This document shows positions 36,597 through 44,458 of a stretch of DNA of 64,000 bases, one piece after another. Each line of letters opens with the position of its first letter. Position 1 is the first letter of the stretch. The notes beneath the pieces were generated by a model that made no database searches, had not been told where the DNA came from, and saw nothing but the letters and a program-made list of their open reading frames with translations. The translations under genes were made by a program, and so were the position numbers. This DNA comes from Kangiella spongicola. Lineage in GTDB: Bacteria > Pseudomonadota > Gammaproteobacteria > Enterobacterales > Kangiellaceae. The stretch is taken from assembly GCF_003194565.2 (NCBI RefSeq), contig NZ_QICH01000002.1:372001-436000 (forward strand). The letters are read 5' to 3'.

Positions 36597-36719
36597 CGTC
36601 ATTGCGAGCGACGAAGGAGCGTGGCAATCTCATGAAGGCGCCTGTGGCCTATTAAACAGCACAGAACGTATTAATAAAGCGAGATTACCACGTCGTGCTT
36701 CGCACTCCTCGTAATGACG
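36597..36719 (-). repeat. Composite element type 1 (about 123 bp), inverted copy
   Basis: Bounded by CGTCATTGCGAG and CTCGTAATGACG, with two REP-like units facing each other around a core containing GGCGCC, GGCCTATTAA and AGAACGTATTAATAAAGC. Its reverse complement matches 42596-42719 and 42932-43054 almost base for base. Confidence 0.88.
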
Positions 36720-36769
36720 AGCTATATGTCATTACGAAGTATGAACTAAACACCGCACCCCCCAACCAC

Positions 36770-36805
36770 CGTCGTTGCGAGGCCTTTAGGCCGCGGCAAT
36801 CTCGC
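36770..36805 (+). repeat. Single REP-like unit at the pilD 3' end
   Basis: CGTCGTTGCGAGGCC, TTTA, GGCCGCGGCAATCTCGC; folds as TTGC...GGCC TTTA GGCC...GCAA. It ends 9 bases from the pilD stop and may act as the transcript end. Confidence 0.88.
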
Positions 36806-36813
36806 TTTTAGAA

Positions 36814-37722
36814 CTATGGCTGCAACCAGCTCATATAAAGCTGCGTCAAAGGCTCACCCCAGATCAAGGTGATCCAGCCTGCGATTGCTAAGAAAGGTCC
36901 GAAAGGAATCGTGTGATCACGGCCTTTCTTGGTCACTATCATAGAAATAATACCTAGCACAGCGCCCGTAACTGTAGACAAGATAATAACTAATGGCAGC
37001 ATTTTTACGCCAACAAAAGCCCCAATAGCTGCTAATAACTTAAAATCACCATGCCCCATACCTTCTTTGCCTGTAATCAGCTTAAATAGCCAATAAATAG
37101 ACCATAGCACTAAGTAACCACATAAGGCACCTATCACAGCCGACTCTAAACTAGAAGCAAAGCTAAGCTGCAAAGCGTCAGGTTTGATAAATAGGTAAGA
37201 ACTCAAACCAAGCCAGACTAAAGGTAAAGTAAGCTGATCAGGAAGGATTTTATGATCATAGTCGATAAAACTGCCGACGATTAAAAAGCTAGTGAAGATA
37301 ATGGCAAATACCAATAACCAACTGAAACCAAAGTAATAGGCGCAGGTAGCAAATGTTATAGCGGTCAAGAGCTCTACAAATGGATAACGAAATGAAATTG
37401 GTGTTTTACAGGAGCGACATTTCCCTCTAAGAAATAACCAACTAATTACTGGAATATTTTCTAATGCCGTAATCTTATGCCCACATTTTGGACAAGCCGA
37501 GCGTGGCGAAACTAGGTTGTATTTCTCATCTTGCTTAGTTTCAGGGCAACTTATTGTACAGTCAGCCTCTTTGAGTATTTCCGTAGCTGTCGCTTGCCAT
37601 TCTCGTTGAAGCATTTTGGGCAAGCGATGAATAACTACATTAAAAAAACTACCGAAAAGCAAACCCAGTATAAAAACAAAACCTGCCAATAAAGGCAGGT
37701 TGCTAGATAATAATTCAATCAT
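36814..37722 (-). CDS. pilD: Prepilin leader peptidase / N-methyltransferase
   Basis: Inner-membrane aspartic protease that removes the leader of type IV prepilins and methylates the new N-terminus. 302 residues with about eight helices. The cytoplasmic methyltransferase loop has two zinc-type pairs, C77-PK-C80 and C102-RS-C105; the catalytic aspartates lie in FIDYDHKILPD and in GMGHGDFKLL. Last gene of the pilB-pilC-pilD run, 34 bases after pilC. Confidence 0.96.
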   Translation of the reverse strand: MIELLSSNLPLLAGFVFILGLLFGSFFNVVIHRLPKMLQREWQATATEILKEADCTISCPETKQDEKYNLVSPRSACPKCGHKITALENIPVISWLFLRGKCRSCKTPISFRYPFVELLTAITFATCAYYFGFSWLLVFAIIFTSFLIVGSFIDYDHKILPDQLTLPLVWLGLSSYLFIKPDALQLSFASSLESAVIGALCGYLVLWSIYWLFKLITGKEGMGHGDFKLLAAIGAFVGVKMLPLVIILSTVTGAVLGIISMIVTKKGRDHTIPFGPFLAIAGWITLIWGEPLTQLYMSWLQP

Positions 37723-37756
37723 ATTTATTCTTATTTAATATTGGAAACTTACTTGC

Positions 37757-39004
37757 TTAGAATGCATTACCTAACTGGAAGATAGGTAAGTACATTGCAA
37801 CAACAAGACCACCCACTACAACACCTAAGAATACAATGACGAATGGCTCAATCAATGAGCTAATTCCGTCCACAGCATCATCAACTTCACCCTCGTATAT
37901 ATCGGCAACTTTAGAAAGCATGGTATCGACAGCACCCGACTCTTCACCAATTGCAACCATTTGATTCACCATATTTGGGAAAACACCTGTTGAGGTCATC
38001 GCCATATTAATCTGTAGCCCGCTTGTTACATCTTCCTTAATACTTTGAATTGCATTTTTATAAACAGTATTTCCCGATGCGCCGGCAGCAGAGTCCAAGG
38101 CATCTACTAACGGCACGCCTGCCGCGAATGTAGTCGCCAGGGTGCGAGCATATCGAGCAACGGATGCTTTCTGAACCAAAGGACCAAACACTGGTATTTT
38201 TAATAAAAAACGGTCCTTGACTTCTCTAAACTTGGTCGAATTGGTATTCAAGTATGAAAAACCGAAAACACTTCCTACTATCACAATTAAATAGAGCCAC
38301 CAATATTCTTGAGCGTTTTCAGACATATTTATAACGAGCTGGGTGAAAGCCGGAAGATCTGCTCCAGCACCAATAAATAACTCGGCAAACATAGGGACTA
38401 CATAAATTAATAAAACGGCAGTTACTGCTAAAGCAACAACAACAACAGCAGCAGGGTACATCATTGCTTTCTTTATCTTAGATTTTAATGCTTCCGATTT
38501 TTCTTTGTAAGTTGCGATTCTGTCTAGCATTTGCTCCAGCGTTCCCGATTGCTCACCTGCATGAATAAGGTCACAGACAAGCTCATCAAATTGTTTGGGA
38601 TGACTACGTAGCGCCGTAGCAAAAGGGTTACCAGCTTCGACATCCTCTTTAATATTCATTACTAGATCTTGAACACTAGCGTTTTCATGGCCCTTACCGA
38701 TAATATCGAACGACTGAACTAAAGGTACACCGGCTTTCATCATGGTTGCTAGCTGTCGTAAAAACACGGCAATATCGGCTGGTTTTATAGGCTTCTTACC
38801 ACCACCAATAGAGGCAAACAAGTCGGCATTAACTGATTTAGGTGTAATGCCCTGTTTTCTTAAGGCAACTTTTACTTCATCGGCATCAATTGCAGGCATG
38901 GAGCCTTTAACTTTCTGCCCTTGCTTATTGACCCCTTTATACTGAAAGACTTTTTGCTTCTTCTTTTTTGGTGAAGTTTTTCTTTTTCTAACTGCAGTCG
39001 CCAT
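37757..39004 (-). CDS. pilC: Type IV pilus inner-membrane platform protein PilC
   Basis: Polytopic inner-membrane protein that couples the pilus motor ATPases to pilin assembly. 415 residues with two T2SF domains (about 80-200 and 285-405): FLRQLATMMKAGVPLVQSFD in the first and ARTLATTFAAGVPLVDALD in the second, each followed by a membrane helix. A very basic N-terminus (RKRKTSPKKKKQK) faces the cytoplasm. It lies between pilB (100 bases) and pilD. Confidence 0.96.
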   Translation of the reverse strand: MATAVRKRKTSPKKKKQKVFQYKGVNKQGQKVKGSMPAIDADEVKVALRKQGITPKSVNADLFASIGGGKKPIKPADIAVFLRQLATMMKAGVPLVQSFDIIGKGHENASVQDLVMNIKEDVEAGNPFATALRSHPKQFDELVCDLIHAGEQSGTLEQMLDRIATYKEKSEALKSKIKKAMMYPAAVVVVALAVTAVLLIYVVPMFAELFIGAGADLPAFTQLVINMSENAQEYWWLYLIVIVGSVFGFSYLNTNSTKFREVKDRFLLKIPVFGPLVQKASVARYARTLATTFAAGVPLVDALDSAAGASGNTVYKNAIQSIKEDVTSGLQINMAMTSTGVFPNMVNQMVAIGEESGAVDTMLSKVADIYEGEVDDAVDGISSLIEPFVIVFLGVVVGGLVVAMYLPIFQLGNAF

Positions 39005-39104
39005 CTTGCTGTACCCTATCGCTCATAGTCCTACCAATATAGCAAATAAAGGCGTAATTACTCAATAAATAATAAAAACAGTAACTTATTGTACCTAGTT
39101 CCTA

Positions 39105-40817
39105 TTACTCTTGAGTTACGCGATTTACTTCTTCTAAGCTGGTAGCCCCTAATTTAACTTTGTTTAATCCAGTGCGTCGTAAATCTGGGATATCTTCTTT
39201 TCTCGCCTGATCGGCAATATCAATCGCATTACCACCCTCCATGATAATTCGGCCCATTGCGTCAGATACAGGCATGACTTGGAATAAACCCACACGACCT
39301 TTATAGCCTAATGTACACTTATCGCAACCAACAGGCTCATAAACTGTGAGCTCGTTCAGCTCTTCTTTAGTAAAACCTTCCTCTAATAAGGCTTCGTTAG
39401 GCAATTGTGATGGTTTTTTACAATGCTCACACAGCCTTCTTGCTAATCGCTGAGCCACCACCAAATTAACTGTGGTCGCAATATTAAAGGGCGCTACCCC
39501 CATATTCACTAAGCGAGTTAACGTTTCAGGAGCAGAGTTAGTATGCAGCGTAGATAACACTAAGTGGCCTGTTTGAGAGGCTTTAATAGCGATTTCAGCT
39601 GTTTCTAAATCTCGAATCTCACCAACCAGTACAATATCCGGATCCTGACGTAAGAATGCCCGAAGCGCCGAGGCGAATGTCAAACCCGCTTTAACATTAA
39701 CGTTAACCTGGTTAACCCCTGCCAAGTTAATTTCAACAGGGTCTTCTGCGGTAGAAATATTTTTATGTTCATCATTTAAAATATTAACGCCTGTATAAAG
39801 CGTTACAGTTTTACCCGAACCTGTAGGACCTGTTACCAGCACCATCCCTTGCGGCTTGCTTATCGCTTCCATAAAGTATTTTTTCTGTTGCGTTTCAAAG
39901 CCTAAAGCATCGACACCCAACATAGCACTTGTGGGGTCCAAAATACGCATTACAATTTTTTCGCCAAATAAGGTTGGCAGAGTGTTTACACGAAAATCGA
40001 TGGCTTTAGTTTTAGATAACTTTAACTTTACACGACCATCTTGCGGAACACGGCGCTCTGAGATATCTAGATTCGATAAAACTTTTAAACGAGCAGAAAT
40101 ACGGGAGGAGAGCTGAATTGGGGGACTAGCAACCTCATGTAGCAAGCCATCGATGCGAAAGCGTACCCGATACTTTTTTTCATAAGGCTCAAAGTGTAAA
40201 TCCGATGCGCCTTTTCGAATGGCATCAACCAACATCTTTTTTACGAACTTAACAACGGGAGCATCGTCGCGTTCAGCCCCTTCGTCCACATCACCCGCCT
40301 GACTTTCATCAACGGCATCAAGATCAATATTATCAAGATCCGCGTCATCAAAATCTGATAAAGACTCGCTTTCCTTTTCATCGATGAGCTTGTCAACGAG
40401 GGAGTCTAGTTTCGAAGGTTCTACTAAAACGGCCTCAACAGAGCAGTTTGTTTGAAAACGAATTTCTTCTAAGCTTTTAAGATTTGTTGCATCGGCTACA
40501 CCAACAAACAGACGACTACCTCGCATATAAAGGGGAATTACCCGATGCTTGCGCATCATTTTAAGGTCGATAATATCTTTAGGTAAATTATCGGGATTAA
40601 TCGCATTAGCATCGAAGTAAGGCGCACCAAAGTTAACGCCTTGGGCTTTGACCGCATCAGCTCCTTTTACCCAGCCAGCATTTACCAGCCAGTCAATTAA
40701 CCCAATCTTTTCTTCTTTAGCTTTTTCAATAGCTTCTTTAACTTTGTCTTTTGAGATTAGGCCTTCAGCAACTAGCATATGGGCTAAGCCCGTTAAACCC
40801 GTTTCTATTAACGCCAT
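39105..40817 (-). CDS. pilB: Type IV pilus extension ATPase PilB
   Basis: Hexameric cytoplasmic motor that drives pilus extension. 570 residues. An N-terminal GspE/PilB (MshEN-type) domain is followed by the ATPase: Walker A VTGPTGSGKTVTLY with K336, Asp box, Walker B DPDIVLVGEIRDLETAEIA and His box SQTGHLVLSTLHTNSA. The C-terminal tetracysteine motif CEHCKKP...CDKCTLGYKGR that binds zinc is complete. It starts 27 bases after the second pilin gene. Confidence 0.97.
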   Translation of the reverse strand: MALIETGLTGLAHMLVAEGLISKDKVKEAIEKAKEEKIGLIDWLVNAGWVKGADAVKAQGVNFGAPYFDANAINPDNLPKDIIDLKMMRKHRVIPLYMRGSRLFVGVADATNLKSLEEIRFQTNCSVEAVLVEPSKLDSLVDKLIDEKESESLSDFDDADLDNIDLDAVDESQAGDVDEGAERDDAPVVKFVKKMLVDAIRKGASDLHFEPYEKKYRVRFRIDGLLHEVASPPIQLSSRISARLKVLSNLDISERRVPQDGRVKLKLSKTKAIDFRVNTLPTLFGEKIVMRILDPTSAMLGVDALGFETQQKKYFMEAISKPQGMVLVTGPTGSGKTVTLYTGVNILNDEHKNISTAEDPVEINLAGVNQVNVNVKAGLTFASALRAFLRQDPDIVLVGEIRDLETAEIAIKASQTGHLVLSTLHTNSAPETLTRLVNMGVAPFNIATTVNLVVAQRLARRLCEHCKKPSQLPNEALLEEGFTKEELNELTVYEPVGCDKCTLGYKGRVGLFQVMPVSDAMGRIIMEGGNAIDIADQARKEDIPDLRRTGLNKVKLGATSLEEVNRVTQE

Positions 40818-40844
40818 AGAATTAACACTCTTTATTACTTAAAT

Positions 40845-41273
40845 TTATTGGCAACCGGACGGCAAATATTTCTTGTTTGATAAGTTAGCTGTATTACACG
40901 TCCACCCCACTATCATGCCATTATTCACAGTTGGTGATAAGAAAATGATTAAAGAACGTATGTTTGATGTTACGGGAGATGCATTTTTTAACTGTATTCT
41001 AATCACACCCATTCCATTATGTGACACTGTTGAGGTATACCTACCTCCGTTTATATTATATTGATTAGCAGGTGGCATTAAACCCTTGGTTGTATAAAAC
41101 TCAGTAATACCAACTTTTACTTGCCCTGCGGATGCAATTCCTTCACTTACTTGTGCTTTTGCTGTGTAATCTTGATAGGCAGGTATAGCAATTGCCGCTA
41201 GAATTCCTATGATAGCAATTACTATCATAAGCTCAATTAAAGTAAAACCTTTTCCAAATCTAAACTGTATCAT
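40845..41273 (-). CDS. Type IV pilin (second, divergent copy)
   Basis: A 142-residue type IVa pilin with leader MIQFRFGKG cut before [20 protein letters not shown]. The conserved E5 of the mature protein is present, and the C-terminal disulfide loop is WTC...PSGCQ. It is clearly homologous to the upstream pilin along its whole length ([16 protein letters not shown] against [16 protein letters not shown]) but much diverged in the variable half. A strong terminator separates it from the first pilin and its own ribosome site is weak, so expression is probably lower. Confidence 0.9.
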   Translation of the reverse strand: MIQFRFGKGFTLIELMIVIAIIGILAAIAIPAYQDYTAKAQVSEGIASAGQVKVGITEFYTTKGLMPPANQYNINGGRYTSTVSHNGMGVIRIQLKNASPVTSNIRSLIIFLSPTVNNGMIVGWTCNTANLSNKKYLPSGCQ

Positions 41274-41280
41274 GACAATA

Positions 41281-41309
41281 AAAAAAAGCAGCTAGAAGCT
41301 GCTTTTTTC
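41281..41309 (-). terminator. Terminator after the major pilin gene
   Basis: AAAAAAGCAGCT, AGA, AGCTGCTTTTTT; on the minus strand the stem ends in eight T. It lies 8 bases after the first pilin stop and just before the second pilin gene. Confidence 0.92.
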
Positions 41310-41316
41310 TTTCAGA

Positions 41317-41742
41317 TTATTGACAGCCAGCTGGTAAGTACTTTGCAGCACCGCCGGTTGCACAGGTCCAATTATCTATTACATTGTTTGCGTTAACATT
41401 TGGAGTCAATGTAAACGAAAAGCCTTGTACAGATGTATTTACTGGCGCAGCACCTCTTAAAGTTACAGTTATTTGACCCGCGGCATCATGTGTAGCGCTA
41501 GCTGTATAGCGTCCACCATCTGTTACATCAAACTGTCCCGCAGGAGGGAAGCTACCCTGTGCAGTATAATATTCTGTAAGGCCAGTTTTAACAGCTCCAG
41601 CTGTTGCCATGCCTTCAGCTACTTGCGAACGTGCTACATAATCTTGGTAAGCTGGAATAGCTACTGCTGCCAAAATACCGATGATCGCGATTACGATCAT
41701 TAATTCAATAAGGGTAAAACCCGCTTGTTTTTTCATTTGCAT
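41317..41742 (-). CDS. pilA: Major type IV pilin
   Basis: Structural subunit of the type IV pilus. From the ATG at 41742 (AGGAG eight bases before it) it has 141 residues with an 8-residue leader MQMKKQAG and the mature start [20 protein letters not shown]. The C-terminal disulfide loop is WTC...PAGCQ. The strong ribosome site and the strong terminator right after the gene fit a highly expressed single-gene transcript. The 540 bases upstream hold its promoter; I found no convincing sigma-54 site. Confidence 0.93.
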   Translation of the reverse strand: MQMKKQAGFTLIELMIVIAIIGILAAVAIPAYQDYVARSQVAEGMATAGAVKTGLTEYYTAQGSFPPAGQFDVTDGGRYTASATHDAAGQITVTLRGAAPVNTSVQGFSFTLTPNVNANNVIDNWTCATGGAAKYLPAGCQ

Positions 41743-42286
41743 GAGACTCTCTCCTATACATTTCAATAAAATCGTTTGGAACTGTGTTTACATATATCGT
41801 TTTTATAGCTTTGCTTTCCCTCAAAGGTCTATTAAGCGTAGCTCTAAAAACCGTTTACTATCTTAGAATTGTAAACATGATATATGTGAACAAATTCTGT
41901 TAATCAATATAACTTTGGTAAAGCAGGATAGCAATATACGATTGTAAAATATTTCGACATCCAACTAAAACAATGACTTAAATCACACTTATATGCAAAA
42001 TCGCATCGAGAAACATACGGTTTTTGTTTGAATTACAACCAAAACGTAATGCTACTGACATTTTTTGTCACTTAAGAAGTGTGCTTTTATGTCCAGTTAT
42101 GTCTGTTAATTCAATTAAATGTTATGACATTTAATTAAACTATTGATTTACAGAGCTTTTACAGCATATGTTCAGATTCAAACATTGGCAAGGAAAAGTT
42201 TACAGTTAAAAACTCTTTTTGTGTTACTCGATCTTTTTCGATTCAATCAGTATCCTGTCGTCATTCTATTTAACCTTTTCATAACT
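41743..42286. other. Long AT-rich divergent region between pilA and yacG
   Basis: Holds the promoters of pilA and yacG. One clear inverted repeat is seen, AATTAAATG, TTATGA, CATTTAATT at 42113-42136, a possible operator. No gene, no repeat unit of the kinds seen elsewhere, and no good match to a sigma-54 promoter. Confidence 0.6.
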
Positions 42287-42487
42287 ATGTCAAAAACGAT
42301 GATTGTTAAGTGCCCTACCTGTTCTAAGTCAGTTGCTTGGAATGATTCCAGCGAATATAAACCCTTTTGCAGTAAACGCTGCAAGTTGATAGATTTGGGT
42401 GAGTGGGCAAACGAAGGGCATAAGATTGCTGGGCAACAGTTAGATCCTCATACTGTTGAGGAGTTGGCTAAGCTAAAAGATAACTAA
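42287..42487 (+). CDS. yacG: DNA gyrase inhibitor YacG
   Basis: Small zinc protein that binds GyrB and inhibits gyrase. 66 residues like the E. coli protein, with zinc ligands C9 and C12 (CPTC) and C28 and C32 (CSKRC), followed by [10 protein letters not shown]. The ATG at 42287 gives the family N-terminus ([12 protein letters not shown]); the frame is open further upstream but that part is not conserved. In many relatives yacG is co-directional with coaE and zapD; here it is on the opposite strand and next to the repeats. Confidence 0.93.
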   Translation: MSKTMIVKCPTCSKSVAWNDSSEYKPFCSKRCKLIDLGEWANEGHKIAGQQLDPHTVEELAKLKDN

Positions 42488-42517
42488 GGGTAATTGCTTT
42501 GTGGTTTGGTATTAAGA

Positions 42518-42553
42518 GCGAGATTGCCGGGGCCTAAAGGCCTCGCAAAGACG
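42518..42553 (-). repeat. REP-like unit just after yacG
   Basis: Inverted copy of the short type: GCGAGATTGCCGGGGCC, TAAA, GGCCTCGCAAAGACG. It lies 30 bases after the yacG stop and can form the transcript's terminal hairpin. Confidence 0.85.
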
Positions 42554-42595
42554 AAGGATAGGACAGCCGTGGGCTGGGGGCTCGGCCCCCTATCT

Positions 42596-42719
42596 CGTCA
42601 TTACGAGGAGTGCAAAGCACGACGTGGTAATCTCGCTTTATTAATTCGCTCTGTGCACATTAATAGGTCACAGCCGCCTTCAAGGGATTGCCGCGCTCCT
42701 TTCGTCGCTCGCAATGACG
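42596..42719 (+). repeat. Composite element type 1, copy 2
   Basis: CGTCATTACGAGGAGTGC, the core with GCTTTATTAAT, CTGTGC and TTAATAGGTCACAG, and TTCGTCGCTCGCAATGACG. Near-identical to 42932-43054 and to the reverse complement of 36597-36719. Confidence 0.9.
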
Positions 42720-42766
42720 ATGATTGTGGATTGCCGAGGTCTGAAAGCTCCACCGCGACACCAACT

Positions 42767-42880
42767 CGTCATTACGACGACTGCATTGCTATTGCATTCT
42801 CTGCATCCGTGCAGGTCAGATGCAGGAGTTAGTGCAATGCAGGAGCTATTACCGCGCTCCTTTCGTCGCTCGCAATGACG
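42767..42880 (+). repeat. Composite element type 2, copy 1
   Basis: Begins CGTCATTACGACGACTGC and ends CGTCGCTCGCAATGACG like type 1, but the core is different: CTGCATC and GATGCAG arms around GACCTGCACG-type sequence, then GCAATGCAGGAGC. Shared with 36483-36590. Confidence 0.85.
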
Positions 42881-42931
42881 ATGGTTGAGGATTGCTACGC
42901 TCAGCACCTACGCTAGCAACGGCGCTCATTT

Positions 42932-43054
42932 CGTCATTACGAGGAGTGCAAAGCACGACGTGGTAATCTCGCTTTATTAATACGTTCTGTGCTCCTTAAT
43001 AGGTCACAGGAACCTTCATGAGATTTCCGCGCTCCTACGTCGCTCGCAATGACG
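42932..43054 (+). repeat. Composite element type 1, copy 3
   Basis: Same ends and core as 42596-42719 with a few substitutions (ATACGTTCTGTGCTCCTTAA against ATTCGCTCTGTGCACATTAA). Confidence 0.9.
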
Positions 43055-43154
43055 ATGGTTGAGGATTGCCACGCTCACTATATTCGCTCGCGATAACTGC
43101 ATAAGTATTCTAGCCACCACGCTTACAGCCCCCCACAATGACGGTGAGGTTGCC

Positions 43155-43442
43155 TTAAGTTAAGCTGTAATACAGGTCTTTCCAACTTGGATTAATACTA
43201 TTGATAAGTTTTTCTTTGTTGGCGCGTGAGCCAGCTTTAATTTGTTTTTCCCGCTGTATGGCTGCTTCGATACCGTCAATAACTTCGTAATAGACAAGAA
43301 GATTACAATTATATTTGCTGGAAAAGCCGCTACTACGTTTCTGTTTGTGTTGGTGGACTCTTTGAATTAAGTCGCTGGTGACTCCAGTGTAGAGTACTGT
43401 TTTAGCCTTGTTGGTTAAGATATAGACGTATCCTTGTAGCAT
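43155..43442 (-). CDS. Small GIY-YIG nuclease domain protein
   Basis: A 95-residue stand-alone GIY-YIG domain of the type often annotated as YhbQ-like/UPF0213. The two tyrosine motifs are Y5-VY-I and L17-Y-TG, followed by R28, the acidic residue E65 in QREKQIK and an asparagine in INPSWKDL, so the active site looks complete. The ATG at 43442 has GGAG five bases before it; an upstream ATG is less likely. It lies alone inside the repeat array, with units on both sides, so it may have spread with them or act on them; that is inference. Function of such proteins is poorly known. Confidence 0.88.
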   Translation of the reverse strand: MLQGYVYILTNKAKTVLYTGVTSDLIQRVHQHKQKRSSGFSSKYNCNLLVYYEVIDGIEAAIQREKQIKAGSRANKEKLINSINPSWKDLYYSLT

Positions 43443-43653
43443 TGTTACTCCATTTTGTAATTCATACGGCAAAGGCAGGCGTTACTATAATGCTGAGGTT
43501 GTTGGCATTCAGTGTTTGTATTCACAGTTTGCAAATCTGCATTAGGTTTAGTTTTGATTGAATCGGTCCATTAATATTCTTTTTTTAAAGAAGTTCCGAT
43601 TGTCGCTGATCTTTTCCAGCTGATTAGTTCAGTCTTACCATTGATAATTAAAA

Positions 43654-43689
43654 GCGAGATTGCCGCGGCCTAACGGCCTCGCAACGACG
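43654..43689 (-). repeat. REP-like unit, short type
   Basis: GCGAGATTGCCGCGGCC, TAAC, GGCCTCGCAACGACG: inverted copy of the 36770 unit with a compensated loop change. Confidence 0.88.
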
Positions 43690-43749
43690 CCGGTTGGTGT
43701 TGGAGTGTCTATCTCCTATGTTCTCAGCGATAAGTATATGATGCCTCCA

Positions 43750-43849
43750 ACGACGAGCTAATCTCGCTTAATGAATACGTTCTGCACTCTTTATAGGCCA
43801 CAGGCGCTTTTATGAGATTGCCGCGCTCCTTTCGTCGCTCGCAATGACG
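43750..43849 (+). repeat. Composite element type 1, left end decayed
   Basis: Core GAATACGTTCTGCACTC and TATAGGCCACAGGCGC followed by a perfect right end TTCGTCGCTCGCAATGACG; the expected CGTCATTACGAGG left end has degenerated to ACGACGAGC. Confidence 0.8.
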
Positions 43850-43856
43850 AGGTTGT

Positions 43857-43978
43857 GGTTTGCCGCGCTCCTTTAGTCGCTCGCAATGACGAGAGTTGAG
43901 GATTGCCGCGCTCACTATGTTCGCTCGCAATGACGATGATTGTGGATTTCCGCGCTCACTATGCTCGATCGTAATGAC
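43857..43978 (+). repeat. Three tandem half-units with about 43-bp period
   Basis: GATTGCCGCGCTC...TCGCTCGCAATGACG-type halves end at 43891, 43934 and 43978. They are direct repeats of the right half of the composite elements with different middle letters (CTTTAG, ACTATGT, ACTATGC). Confidence 0.82.
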
Positions 43979-44068
43979 GAGGTGCGGAACTGCATGCTCA
44001 TTGTAATCACTCGCAAAGACTGGGATATGATGGCCCGAATGACGGTAGTGCGTGTAACTGATAAAGAG

Positions 44069-44446
44069 TTATAAAAGGCTAAGGATTTCTAAATTGGCCG
44101 CGGGGAACTGGAAATTATTTAATTCGGTTTGATGCGCCCAAGTTATTGGCTGGCCTTCTTTGCCGAAGGGAACGCCGAGGTAGTCTCTGACTAGGCAGAC
44201 ATGTAGTGATACAGACTTATCGGGATATTGATGGTGAATTGTTGTAAGAGGAGTAATTGATATTGGGAGGATATCAAGCTCTTCGTGGCACTCTCTTTGT
44301 AGCGCATTTAGAAGTTCTTCACCCTCTTCAATCTTGCCACCAGGAAACTCCCACAAGCCTCCTTGGTGCTGATGATTAGCTCTTTTGGCGATAAGGACGC
44401 GGTCGGCAATTTTTATTACTGCGACCGCGACATTAACTGTTTTCAT
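44069..44446 (-). CDS. mutT: 8-oxo-dGTP diphosphatase (MutT, Nudix)
   Basis: Removes oxidised dGTP from the nucleotide pool and so prevents A:T to C:G mutations. 125 residues; the Nudix box runs from about 36 to 58 (GGKIEEGEELLNALQREC then HEELDI) with the REUXEE glutamates present. The segment HQGGLWEFPGGK is typical of MutT. It starts 12 bases after the secA stop on the same strand, as in many gammaproteobacteria. Confidence 0.95.
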   Translation of the reverse strand: MKTVNVAVAVIKIADRVLIAKRANHQHQGGLWEFPGGKIEEGEELLNALQRECHEELDILPISITPLTTIHHQYPDKSVSLHVCLVRDYLGVPFGKEGQPITWAHQTELNNFQFPAANLEILSLL

Positions 44447-44458
44447 TGCTTTTAGAAG

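Larger units (their letters stand above)
36162..36813. other. 652-bp intergenic region with several repeat elements
   Basis: Between the pilD stop and the coaE start. About 100 bases next to coaE look like ordinary promoter DNA; the rest is occupied by the repeat units at 36320-36487, 36483-36590, 36597-36719 and 36770-36805. I see no gene. Confidence 0.7.
42488..43154. other. 667-bp intergenic repeat array between yacG and the GIY-YIG gene
   Basis: Contains the units at 42518-42553, 42596-42719, 42767-42880 and 42932-43054 and, between them, decayed halves such as GGATTGCCGAGG at 42727 and GGATTGCCACGCTCACTATATTCGCTCGCGA near 43064 (here quoted only as a location: 43064-43095). A GC-rich hairpin GGGGGC/GCCCCC is at 42576-42590. 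Frames across it read repeat DNA and are not genes. Confidence 0.75.
43443..44068. other. 626-bp region between mutT and the GIY-YIG gene
   Basis: The first 210 bases (43443-43650) show nothing clear. The rest is occupied by the repeat units at 43654-43689, 43750-43849 and 43857-43978 and a last decayed half at about 43990-44020. No gene seen. Confidence 0.7.

Noticed and set aside
41743-42140. Sigma-54 promoter for pilA
   Set aside because: I looked for GC and GG doublets at -12 and -24 on the minus strand and found only poor matches.
42494-42907. Open frames on both strands across the repeat array after yacG
   Set aside because: They translate repeat DNA (peptides like RHCERRKERGN recur), have no ribosome sites and no domain; they are not genes.
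43857-43978. Regularly spaced repeats as a CRISPR array
   Set aside because: The repeats are halves of an interspersed palindromic element, the spacers are only a few bases and similar to each other, and no cas gene is near.
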